A stretch of DNA of 6,356 nt, from NCBI GenBank assembly GCA_937958295.1, contig CALFEY010000209.1, positions 1-6,356 on the forward strand, written 5' to 3'. Below, piece by piece: positions 1-6,356 of the stretch. The notes beneath the pieces are model-generated. The model searched no databases and was not told the origin of the DNA. It saw only the letters and a list, made by a program, of their open reading frames with translations. The stretch comes from an uncultured Pseudomonadota bacterium (GTDB lineage Bacteria; Pseudomonadota; Gammaproteobacteria; Burkholderiales; Casimicrobiaceae). The position numbers were made by a program, and so were the translations under genes. The first letter of the stretch is position 1. The number at the start of each line of letters is the position of its first letter.

Positions 1-90
1 CCTCATGAGCCGGTCTTTGCCGGTTGCGGCGGGAAGCCCGGACTCTACCTTGCATAATGACCGGCAGCAAACGCGAGCACGGGCCTTCGC
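1..90. other. Leader region before rarA, no recognisable gene
   Basis: This stretch holds no feature I can name with confidence. One forward frame is open from the window edge for 18 codons to a TAA at 55-57. It could be the tail of an upstream gene, but the short peptide resembles nothing I know, including the C-terminus of LolA, whose gene often precedes rarA in proteobacteria. A small inverted repeat (CCGG, six-base loop, CCGG, near 10-24) has no T-run after it, so it is not a convincing terminator. Confidence 0.4.
53..58 (+). promoter_or_regulatory. Candidate -10 box (CATAAT) for rarA
   Basis: CATAAT differs from the sigma-70 -10 consensus at one base and is one of few AT-rich spots in a GC-rich leader. 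It would put the transcription start near 65 and give rarA a leader of roughly 26 bases. No -35 hexamer is visible at the expected spacing; the bases at 30-35 do not resemble TTGACA. If the element is false, rarA must be read from a promoter before the window. Confidence 0.3.
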
Positions 91-1413
91 ATGAACGATC
101 TCTTCGCTACCGTCGCACCGCCGGCCGGCGCACCGCTGGCCGAGCGGCTGCGGCCGCGCACCATCGATGAAGTCGTGGGCCAGCGTCACCTGCTCGGTCC
201 CGGCAAGCCCCTCGCGGTGGCCTTTGCGTCGCGCAAGCTGCACTCGATGATCCTGTGGGGTCCGCCGGGCGTGGGCAAGACCACGCTCGCCCGCCTCATG
301 GCGCATGCCTTCGACGCCGACTTCATCGCGCTGTCCGCGGTGCTGTCCGGCGTGAAGGACATCCGCGATGCCGTGGCCCGGGCCGAGGCCACGCTCGCGC
401 AATCCCACCGCGCCACCATCCTCTTCGTCGACGAGGTGCACCGCTTCAACAAGTCGCAGCAGGACGCCTTCCTGCCCTACGTGGAGAAGGGCACCGTCAC
501 GTTCATCGGGGCGACCACCGAAAATCCCTCGTTCGAGGTCAACGGTGCGCTGCTCTCGCGCGCGGCGGTGTACGTGCTGGAGCCGCTGTCCGCCGAGGAC
601 CTCGGCACGCTGCTCGACCGCGCCCTCGTGCTCGCCGCACCGGGCGTGACGCTCGCCGCGCCGGCCCGGGAGGCGCTCGTGGCCTACGCCGACGGCGACG
701 GCCGCCGCCTTGTCAACCTGGTGGAGCAGCTTGCCGTGGCCGCGACCACGGCGCAGCTCGACGCCGTCGACCTCGCCTTCGTCGAGACCACGATCGCGCG
801 CAGCCTGCGCCGCTTCGACAAGGGGGGCGAGGCGTTCTACGACCAGATCTCCGCGCTGCACAAGTCGGTGCGCGGCTCGAACCCGGACGCCGCGCTGTAC
901 TGGATGTGCCGCATGCTCGACGGCGGTGCCGATCCGCTCTACGTCGCGCGGCGCATGGTGCGCATGGCGGTGGAAGACATCGGCCTCGCCGATCCGCGCG
1001 CGCTGCGCCTCGCGCTGGATGCGGCGGAAACCTACGAGCGCTTGGGCTCACCCGAGGGCGAGCTTGCGCTGGGCGAATGCGTGCTCTATCTCGCGGTGGC
1101 GCCGAAGTCGAATGCGGCGTATGCGGCGTACAACGCCGTGCGCGCGTTCATCGCGGAAGACGGCTCGAGGCCCGTGCCGATGCGCCTGCGCAACGCGCCC
1201 ACCAAGCTTATGAAGGGGCTGGGCTATGGCAAGGGGTATCGCTACGCCCACGACGAGGCGGGGGCGTACGCCGCCGGCGAGACCTACCTGCCTGACGACA
1301 TGCCGCCGCAGCGCTTCTATGCCCCTACCGATCGCGGCCTTGAAGGGCGCATCGCGGAGAAGCTCGCGCAGTTGCGCCAGCGCGATCGCCAGGTGGGCGG
1401 AGAGGAAGACTAA
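91..1413 (+). CDS. rarA: Replication-associated recombination protein A (RarA/MgsA), AAA+ ATPase
   Basis: RarA is a cytosolic AAA+ ATPase of the clamp-loader/RuvB-like clade (WRNIP1/Mgs1 in eukaryotes) that acts at stalled or gapped replication forks and can work on duplex ends together with SSB. The 440-residue product is close to the family length (E. coli 447). Visible parts are the N-terminal segment LAERLRPRTIDEVVGQ (16-31), Walker A GPPGVGKT (57-64), Walker B ILFVDEVH (110-117), sensor 1 in GATTENPSF (140-148) and the arginine finger in LSR (R157). The C-terminal half carries the RarA/MgsA signatures YVARRMVRMAVEDIG, APKSNAAY and RLRNAPTKLMK. The ATG start gives the usual short RarA N-terminus; the Shine-Dalgarno before it is weak. 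serS follows 20 bases downstream, an order conserved in many proteobacteria. The gene is intact. Confidence 0.97.
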   Translation: MNDLFATVAPPAGAPLAERLRPRTIDEVVGQRHLLGPGKPLAVAFASRKLHSMILWGPPGVGKTTLARLMAHAFDADFIALSAVLSGVKDIRDAVARAEATLAQSHRATILFVDEVHRFNKSQQDAFLPYVEKGTVTFIGATTENPSFEVNGALLSRAAVYVLEPLSAEDLGTLLDRALVLAAPGVTLAAPAREALVAYADGDGRRLVNLVEQLAVAATTAQLDAVDLAFVETTIARSLRRFDKGGEAFYDQISALHKSVRGSNPDAALYWMCRMLDGGADPLYVARRMVRMAVEDIGLADPRALRLALDAAETYERLGSPEGELALGECVLYLAVAPKSNAAYAAYNAVRAFIAEDGSRPVPMRLRNAPTKLMKGLGYGKGYRYAHDEAGAYAAGETYLPDDMPPQRFYAPTDRGLEGRIAEKLAQLRQRDRQVGGEED

Positions 1414-1418
1414 CCCTC

Positions 1419-1427
1419 TGATAGAAT
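1419..1427 (+). promoter_or_regulatory. Extended -10 promoter for serS, start predicted at its ATG
   Basis: The short rarA-serS gap contains TGATAGAAT, which matches the extended -10 form TGn-TATAAT with one mismatch in the hexamer (1422-1427). Six bases separate the hexamer from the ATG at 1434, so a start seven bases past the box falls on the A of the start codon. No -35 element is seen at 1399-1404, which extended -10 promoters can lack. The serS message from this promoter would be leaderless, which agrees with the missing Shine-Dalgarno. Transcripts reading through from rarA are also possible. Confidence 0.5.
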
Positions 1428-1433
1428 TGACGA

Positions 1434-2750
<1,317 letters not shown>

Positions 2751-2855
2751 GACCGGAACGGCAATAAGCGAGCAAAACGTTCGGACGGTCGGGCGCTTTC
2801 CTCGTAGCAACTTTGGCGAGGGCGGCGCGCTGGTCGCGCCGCGTGACTCGCCGCT
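2751..2855. other. Convergent intergenic gap between serS and the propeller gene
   Basis: About 105 bases separate the stop codons of the two converging genes. I see no gene here. Besides the hairpin at 2822-2842 there is a weaker, bulged inverted repeat pairing 2751-2760 with 2778-2790, followed only by a short TTTCC. No canonical intrinsic terminator with a U-tract is evident on either strand, so transcription may end by Rho or by the convergent arrangement. Confidence 0.5.
2822..2842. terminator. GC-rich 8-bp hairpin, possible bidirectional transcription stop
   Basis: GCGGCGCG (2822-2829) and CGCGCCGC (2835-2842) pair perfectly around the five-base loop CTGGT. The position between two converging gene ends fits a terminator or an mRNA 3'-end stabiliser. 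Neither strand has a T-run straight after the stem, so it is not a textbook Rho-independent terminator. In DNA this GC-rich, such a stem could also arise by chance. Confidence 0.3.
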
Positions 2856-4097
2856 TCAGCGCAGGTTGCCGGTGTGCCCCAGCGAGTACCGCCCGGGCTG
2901 CGGCCACACAGTGAGGCCGTGCGGCTCCTTGCCCACGGGAATGACCTTCACCTCGCCGTTGCGGGTGTCGAACGCGTACACCACGTTGTCGTAGCGCCCC
3001 GAGAGCCAGAGCCACTTGCCGTCGGCCGAGACGTTGCCCATGTCCGGGCTGCCGCCGCCGGGGATGAGCCAGTTGGCCACCACCTTCTGCGTGGCGAAGT
3101 CGATCACCGACACGCCGCCCTTGCCCTTGGACGGGCCGTGGATCTTGTTGGAGCCGCGGTTGGCGACATAGAGGCTCTTGCCGTCGCGGCTCGGGTACAG
3201 GCCGTGCGTGCCCTTGCCGGTGGGAATGAAGCCCGTCTGGCGGAAGGTCTCGAAATCCACCACGTGCACGCCGTCGGCCATCATGTCGGCGACGTAGAAC
3301 GTCTTGCCGTCCGGCGAGGCGCGGATGTCCTGCGGCATGCCCTTCCAGGTCGTGCAGATGACCTCGTCGCGGCCGTCGGGACCCTTGACGATGGTGGTGG
3401 GCCGGCCGGGCTGGATCACCTGGGTGTACCCCAGCACCTTGCGCTCGACCATGTCGATCTTGGCGACGGTGCCCGCGAACTCGCAGGTGAAGATCGCGTA
3501 GCGGCCGTCGATGGAGAAATCGGCGTGGTTGATCCCGGCGCACTTGGGCACGTCGATGCTGTACTGCAGCTGCATCGTCTTGGGGTCGCGAAAGTCGAGG
3601 CGCTTCAAGGCCTCCGCCACGATGATCGCCGACTTGCCGTCGGGCGTGAAATACATGTTGTACGGATCCTCGACCGGGATCGCCTTGCCCGCCTTGCCCG
3701 TCCTTGGGTCGATGGGGATCACGCTGCCCTTGTTGGTGTTCTCGGCATTGTTGGCCACCCACAGCGTGCGCAGGTCCCACGACGGCACCACGTGCTGGGG
3801 ATTGAGCCCTACGTTGAACTTGCCGATGACCGTGAAGGTGGCGGGGTCGATCACATACACGTTGCTCGACTGCACGTGCGGCACGTACACCCGGGGCAGG
3901 TCGCCGGCCACGGCGGGGTTCAGCTTGTCCGCGGTGGTCTCGCTGTACAGGTTCTTCGCATCGGGCACGCTCGGCATGCCCGGGATCGTGGCGACGGCCG
4001 GGGCCGCGGGAACGGGCGCCTTGGGCGCTTGTGCCTGGGCGGCGAAGGGCAGGGCCGCCAGCGCGGCGAGCGCAGCGGCGAGAACATTGGGCTTCAC
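2856..4097 (-). CDS. Exported YVTN/cytochrome-d1-like beta-propeller protein, function unknown
   Basis: This 413-residue protein begins with a Sec signal peptide: MK, a hydrophobic Leu/Ala stretch (5-19), then AQA, with likely cleavage at 22/23 or 24/25. A Pro/Ala-rich linker (about 25-45) follows, then a beta-propeller built from degenerate repeats of the form S-x-DGK-x-LYVA...VxVID. Blade units are visible near VYVID (80-84), TPDGKSAIIVA (151-161), SIDGRYAIF (195-203), SPDGKTFYVA (261-270), SRDGKSLYVA (303-312) and SADGKWLWLS (357-366), ending in GRYSLGHTGNLR. Related folds occur in lactonase-like, surface and cytochrome-d1-type proteins; no CXXCH heme site or clear catalytic motif is present. 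Three cysteines (186, 205, 248) could form a periplasmic disulfide. The GTG start is fixed by the strong GAGGAG six bases upstream and by the signal peptide. It is the second gene after the creatininase-like gene. The fold is secure; the role is not. Confidence 0.88.
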   Translation of the reverse strand: MKPNVLAAALAALAALPFAAQAQAPKAPVPAAPAVATIPGMPSVPDAKNLYSETTADKLNPAVAGDLPRVYVPHVQSSNVYVIDPATFTVIGKFNVGLNPQHVVPSWDLRTLWVANNAENTNKGSVIPIDPRTGKAGKAIPVEDPYNMYFTPDGKSAIIVAEALKRLDFRDPKTMQLQYSIDVPKCAGINHADFSIDGRYAIFTCEFAGTVAKIDMVERKVLGYTQVIQPGRPTTIVKGPDGRDEVICTTWKGMPQDIRASPDGKTFYVADMMADGVHVVDFETFRQTGFIPTGKGTHGLYPSRDGKSLYVANRGSNKIHGPSKGKGGVSVIDFATQKVVANWLIPGGGSPDMGNVSADGKWLWLSGRYDNVVYAFDTRNGEVKVIPVGKEPHGLTVWPQPGRYSLGHTGNLR

Positions 4098-4103
4098 GGG
4101 GAA

Positions 4104-4109
4104 CTCCTC
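4104..4109 (-). promoter_or_regulatory. Strong Shine-Dalgarno (GAGGAG) for the propeller gene
   Basis: On the minus strand GAGGAG lies six bases before the GTG at 4097. It supports the GTG as the true start and shows that this downstream gene is translated independently. It contrasts with the upstream gene of the pair, which has no visible Shine-Dalgarno. Confidence 0.8.
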
Positions 4110-4131
4110 GGATTCGAGACGAAGAAACTTG

Positions 4132-4929
4132 TCAGCGCCGGACCGCGACGCGGATCGCGGCCACGGACTGCGCGACGATCAAGTCGGCAGCGGGCTTGCC
4201 GAGCGCGGCGCTCGCTTTGGCGGGGTTACCGGTCACGCCGGGCAACGCCTTGGCGGCGAGCTCGCCGGCGCGGACCTGCGACGGCTCCACGGCCAGCATG
4301 AGAGCGGTATCGGCGAGGCCGGCGTGGGGGCCGATCTCGCTGTCGGGATGTCCGAGCTTGCGCAGCGAGTCGGCAAAGCCGGTCGTGGCCGCACGGTAGT
4401 ACTCGCCGATGGCGTGCGCACGGACGGGCGTGCCCGCCCAGTCGCGGTCGAGGGCGGCCGCCACCGCCTGGTTGTCCTTCTGATAGTCGCCGGAGTCGCC
4501 CAGGAACACGATGTCGCGAAACCCGGCGAGCTTCAAGCTGCGCGCCGCCCACTCGATCGTCTTGCGGTAGGCGTCGGCCGGGATCGTGATGGTGCCGGGA
4601 TAGCGCATGTGGCCGGTGGGGGGCGCGAGCGAGCCCTCGGGCACGTAGGCGATCACCGGGGCCACCAGCGCGTTGCCGAGCTCGCGCGCGATCCGCTCGG
4701 ACAGCAGGCGCACCCGCACGTTGTGCTTGCCGAGCGTCATGTGAGGGCCGTTCTGCTCGGTGCCTCCGATGGGCACGAGAACGATGGTGGCACCGCCACG
4801 GATGCGGGCGGCGAGCTCGGTAGACGTGAGGTCCTCGAGGAAGACCGAGGGCGGGCCATCCGCACGGGCGAGGCCCGCTACCGCGAGGAGCATCATCAAC
4901 GCGCAAGCGCGCCACGCGACCCGTAACAT
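4132..4929 (-). CDS. Exported creatininase-family protein with a non-classical metal site
   Basis: The 265-residue product has an N-terminal Sec signal peptide (basic residues, hydrophobic core 9-21, likely cleavage after ARA at 23), so it is probably periplasmic. The rest fits the creatininase fold, which includes creatininase, the formamide hydrolase ArfB and the mycofactocin peptidase MftE, all metal-dependent amide hydrolases. The first signature reads GGTEQNGPHMTLGKHN (55-70), where the classical form is TEQHGPH...TD. The NGHGGN-type motif is replaced by GDSGDYQ (144-150), and HAG...ET by HAGLADT (202-208). By hand alignment to Pseudomonas creatininase, Glu34 is kept as E58, while His36, Asp45, His120 and Glu122 become N60, H69, S146 and D148. 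The catalytic histidine looks conserved (H202). Creatinine as substrate is therefore doubtful. No Shine-Dalgarno is visible before the ATG; the propeller gene follows after 34 bases. Confidence 0.85.
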   Translation of the reverse strand: MLRVAWRACALMMLLAVAGLARADGPPSVFLEDLTSTELAARIRGGATIVLVPIGGTEQNGPHMTLGKHNVRVRLLSERIARELGNALVAPVIAYVPEGSLAPPTGHMRYPGTITIPADAYRKTIEWAARSLKLAGFRDIVFLGDSGDYQKDNQAVAAALDRDWAGTPVRAHAIGEYYRAATTGFADSLRKLGHPDSEIGPHAGLADTALMLAVEPSQVRAGELAAKALPGVTGNPAKASAALGKPAADLIVAQSVAAIRVAVRR

Positions 4930-4937
4930 GGACGCGC

Positions 4938-4943
4938 ATTCTA
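4938..4943 (-). promoter_or_regulatory. Candidate -10 box (TAGAAT) for the creatininase-propeller unit
   Basis: On the minus strand TAGAAT lies eight bases before the ATG at 4929. A start seven bases past the box would give a leader of only one or two bases, so the first gene may be translated from a leaderless or nearly leaderless message. No Shine-Dalgarno competes with this reading. There is no TG extension and no clear -35 box (CTCTCG at 17-bp spacing), so the call is moderate. Confidence 0.4.
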
Positions 4944-5010
4944 CGCGAGGGCAGGGCGGTCGAGAGGTCGCCCGCGCGGCGCGAATGCGGAGTCTTAACC
5001 GCCGTCAAGC

Positions 5011-5016
5011 TATAAT
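5011..5016 (+). promoter_or_regulatory. Perfect -10 box (TATAAT) for the SRP RNA
   Basis: TATAAT matches the sigma-70 -10 consensus exactly and stands out in a GC-rich context. It predicts a transcript start near 5023-5024, about 30 bases before the folded SRP RNA. No TTGACA-like -35 is found at 16-18 bp spacing; a TTAACC at 4995-5000 is too close. A strong box fits a highly expressed stable RNA and may also feed dnaX. Confidence 0.65.
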
Positions 5017-5052
5017 GACGTTCGGCGCTGCAAGGAACGCGCCCACGATCAA

Positions 5053-5150
5053 TGGCGGGTCGCCCCGCATTGCAGTCCCGTGAACCTGGTCAGGTCCGGA
5101 AGGAAGCAGCCACAGCGGGATCCTGCAAGTGCCGGGATCACGGCTCGCCA
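5053..5150 (+). ncRNA. ffs: Signal recognition particle RNA, small bacterial (4.5S) type
   Basis: This RNA binds Ffh to form the SRP, which delivers ribosomes making membrane proteins to FtsY at the inner membrane. The diagnostic core is present almost letter for letter as in E. coli: CAGGTCCGGAAGGAAGCAGC (5091-5110), with the GGAA tetraloop at 5098-5101 and the symmetric and asymmetric loops that Ffh recognises. The strand folds back as a single long hairpin: TTGCAG (5070-5075) pairs with CTGCAA (5123-5128), and the ends close through 5053-5061 with 5142-5150, including two G-U pairs. About 98 bases is normal for the small type without an Alu domain. The exact ends are inferred from pairing. 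A short leader after the TATAAT promoter would need processing, as RNase P does for the E. coli precursor. Confidence 0.95.
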
Positions 5151-5154
5151 CCCC

Positions 5155-5164
5155 ATTTTCTCTC
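5155..5164 (+). terminator. Short T-rich tract after the SRP RNA, partial terminator candidate
   Basis: ATTTTCTCTC follows the GC-rich closing stem of the SRP RNA, after CCCC. Stem plus U-rich tract could act as an imperfect intrinsic terminator for the RNA. The interruptions by C suggest incomplete stopping, which would let some transcription continue into dnaX, whose start codon is only about 14 bases further on. Confidence 0.3.
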
Positions 5165-5168
5165 GGCC

Positions 5169-5173
5169 GGGAG
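5169..5173 (+). promoter_or_regulatory. Shine-Dalgarno (GGGAG) that sets the dnaX GTG start
   Basis: GGGAG lies four bases before the GTG at 5178. It is the only purine-rich motif between the SRP RNA and the conserved start of DnaX, and it supports GTG as the initiator. Spacing is slightly short. Confidence 0.6.
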
Positions 5174-5177
5174 TCCA

Positions 5178-6356
5178 GTGAGCTACCAGGTCCTCGCCCG
5201 CAAGTGGCGGCCCGCGACGTTCGCGGCGCTGTCCGGGCAGGAGCACGTCGTCACCGCGCTCACCAACTCGCTGGAGCGCGGACGGCTGCATCACGCCTAT
5301 CTGCTCACCGGCACGCGCGGGGTCGGCAAGACCACCATTGCGCGCATCCTCGCCAAGAGCCTCAACTGCGTGCAGGGCGTCACGGCCGCGCCGTGCGGCG
5401 TGTGCGAGGCGTGCCGCGAGATCGATGCCGGGCGCTTCGTCGACCTCCTGGAGCTCGACGCCGCGTCCAACACGGGCATCGACGACATGCGGGCGATCCT
5501 GGACAACGCCCGCTACGCCCCCACGGCCGGCCGCTACAAGGTCTACCTCATCGACGAGGTGCACCAGCTGTCCAAGTCCGCCTTCAACTCGATGCTGAAG
5601 ACGCTCGAGGAGCCGCCGGAGCACGTGCGCTTCGTGCTCGCCACCACCGACCCGCAGAAGATCCCGGTCACGGTGCTGTCACGCTGCCTCCAGTTCAATC
5701 TGAAGCCGCTGACGCCGCCCGTGATCGCCGCGCGGGTCACCTTCATCCTGGACGAGGAGGGGATCGTGCAGGAGCCTGCCGCGGTCGCCCTCATCGCGCG
5801 CGCCGCGCAGGGCTCGCTGCGCGACGGCCTCTCGCTGCTCGACCAGGCCATCGCCTTCGGCGGCGGCGAAGTCAAGGAAGACGTCGTGCGCACGATGCTC
5901 GGCACCGTCGACCGCGAATACGTGTACCGCATCGCCGACGCGCTGGCCGACGGCAACGGACCGGCGCTGCTCGCGGAGAGCGACGCGCTGGCGGCACGCG
6001 GCTTGGCCTCCGCGCTCGCCCTCGATGAGCTGGCCTCGCTCTTCCACCGCATCGCCGTGGCACAGGTGGTGCCGGCGGCCGCGGGGAGCTTCGACGACGC
6101 CGAGAGGATCAACGGCTTCGCGTCGCGCTTCACGCCCGAGGCAGCACAGTTGCACTATCAGATCGCGCTGCAGGGGCGTGCCGACTTGGCGCTGGCCGCG
6201 GACGAGGCCACCGGCGTGGGGATGGCGCTCCTGCGCATGCTCGCTTTTGCCCCCGCCGCGAGCGACCCCGGGGCCGCTCCGGTAGCTCCCGCGGGCCGGA
6301 GCGAGCGGGCTGCCGCGGGCGTGGCGGCCTCGCGCGCGGCCATGGCCGGGTCGAAC
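5178..6356 (+). CDS. dnaX: DNA polymerase III subunit tau/gamma, N-terminal part (runs off the window)
   Basis: DnaX is the ATPase motor of the replicative clamp loader and, in its long tau form, the link between polymerase cores and the DnaB helicase. The 393 codons in view begin with GTG, giving SYQVLARKWRP as in E. coli, and stay open to the window edge. Domain I has Walker A GTRGVGKT (45-52), the four-cysteine zinc site C64, C73, C76 and C79 at the same positions as in E. coli, Walker B LIDEVH (124-129), sensor 1 LATTD (154-158) and the SRC motif (168-170) with arginine finger R169. Domain II (GSLRDGLSLLDQAI) and the collar domain III (LFHRIAVAQV) follow; an Ala/Pro-rich linker starts near 366. 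The C-terminal tau domains lie outside. No slippery A-run for gamma frameshifting occurs in the visible part. dnaX is probably co-transcribed with ffs. Confidence 0.96.
   Translation, partial: MSYQVLARKWRPATFAALSGQEHVVTALTNSLERGRLHHAYLLTGTRGVGKTTIARILAKSLNCVQGVTAAPCGVCEACREIDAGRFVDLLELDAASNTGIDDMRAILDNARYAPTAGRYKVYLIDEVHQLSKSAFNSMLKTLEEPPEHVRFVLATTDPQKIPVTVLSRCLQFNLKPLTPPVIAARVTFILDEEGIVQEPAAVALIARAAQGSLRDGLSLLDQAIAFGGGEVKEDVVRTMLGTVDREYVYRIADALADGNGPALLAESDALAARGLASALALDELASLFHRIAVAQVVPAAAGSFDDAERINGFASRFTPEAAQLHYQIALQGRADLALAADEATGVGMALLRMLAFAPAASDPGAAPVAPAGRSERAAAGVAASRAAMAGSN

Noticed and set aside
1..57. C-terminus of LolA or another upstream gene
   Set aside because: lolA often precedes rarA, but the 18 codons in the only open frame show no LolA-like ending and are too short to judge.
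2751..2790. Bulged inverted repeat after serS as a serS terminator
   Set aside because: The stem is interrupted by a three-base bulge, the loop is about 17 bases, and only TTTCC follows some bases later. It is too weak to call.
2856..4097. Heme-d1 or cytochrome function for the propeller protein (NirS, NirF or NirN-like)
   Set aside because: There is no CXXCH motif and no other nir gene in the window. Histidines before blade repeats (PQH, TH-GL, PH-GL) are common in YVTN propellers generally.
2874..4301. Long open frame (475 codons) on the plus strand, opposite the propeller gene
   Set aside because: It lies antisense to a gene with clear signal peptide, repeats and Shine-Dalgarno. Its translation is low-complexity, rich in Val, His, Arg and Gly, with no domain. 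Long antisense frames are expected in GC-rich coding DNA.
3511..4926. Long plus-strand frame (471 codons) spanning both minus-strand genes
   Set aside because: It crosses two well-supported genes and their gap, has no recognisable domain or ribosome binding site, and is explained by base composition.
5178..6356. Programmed frameshift site in dnaX
   Set aside because: In E. coli the slippery site lies around codon 430, and this window stops at codon 393. No A-rich slippery heptamer is present in the visible part, so nothing can be concluded.

Overview
The window is ordinary chromosomal DNA from a GC-rich Gram-negative bacterium. The best guess is a betaproteobacterium. The reasons are the proteobacterial rarA-serS pair, a short 4.5S-type SRP RNA directly before dnaX, a DnaX very close to the E. 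coli type, and two exported proteins with Sec signal peptides. The lineage is inferred from protein and RNA character only; no marker in the window fixes the genus.

Layout: (1) 1-90 is a short leader with no recognisable gene and a weak promoter candidate. (2) 91-2750, plus strand: rarA (replication-fork AAA+ ATPase), then after 20 bases serS (seryl-tRNA synthetase). serS has no visible Shine-Dalgarno, and an extended -10 element sits where transcription would start at its ATG. (3) 2751-2855 is a convergent intergenic gap holding a GC-rich hairpin. (4) 4929-2856, minus strand: a two-gene unit with an exported creatininase-family protein upstream and an exported YVTN-type beta-propeller protein downstream, 34 bases apart. 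(5) 4930-5052 is a divergent promoter region, with a TAGAAT box for the minus-strand unit and a perfect TATAAT box for the RNA gene. (6) About 5053-5150 is the small bacterial SRP RNA (ffs). (7) 5178 to the window end: dnaX (DNA polymerase III tau/gamma), GTG start, cut off by the window edge after 393 codons.

The housekeeping parts cover replication-fork repair (RarA), clamp loading (DnaX), serine charging of tRNA (SerS) and co-translational protein targeting (SRP RNA). The accessory part is the minus-strand pair. Both products should be periplasmic, and their shared operon suggests a joint job, but no substrate can be named. The creatininase-like protein has replacements at most of the classical metal-ligand positions, which makes it the least ordinary item here.

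I found no mobile element, CRISPR array, tRNA or clearly new system. The points most worth checking are the apparent leaderless start of serS, the creatininase/propeller pair with its altered active site, and the ffs-dnaX transcription unit.
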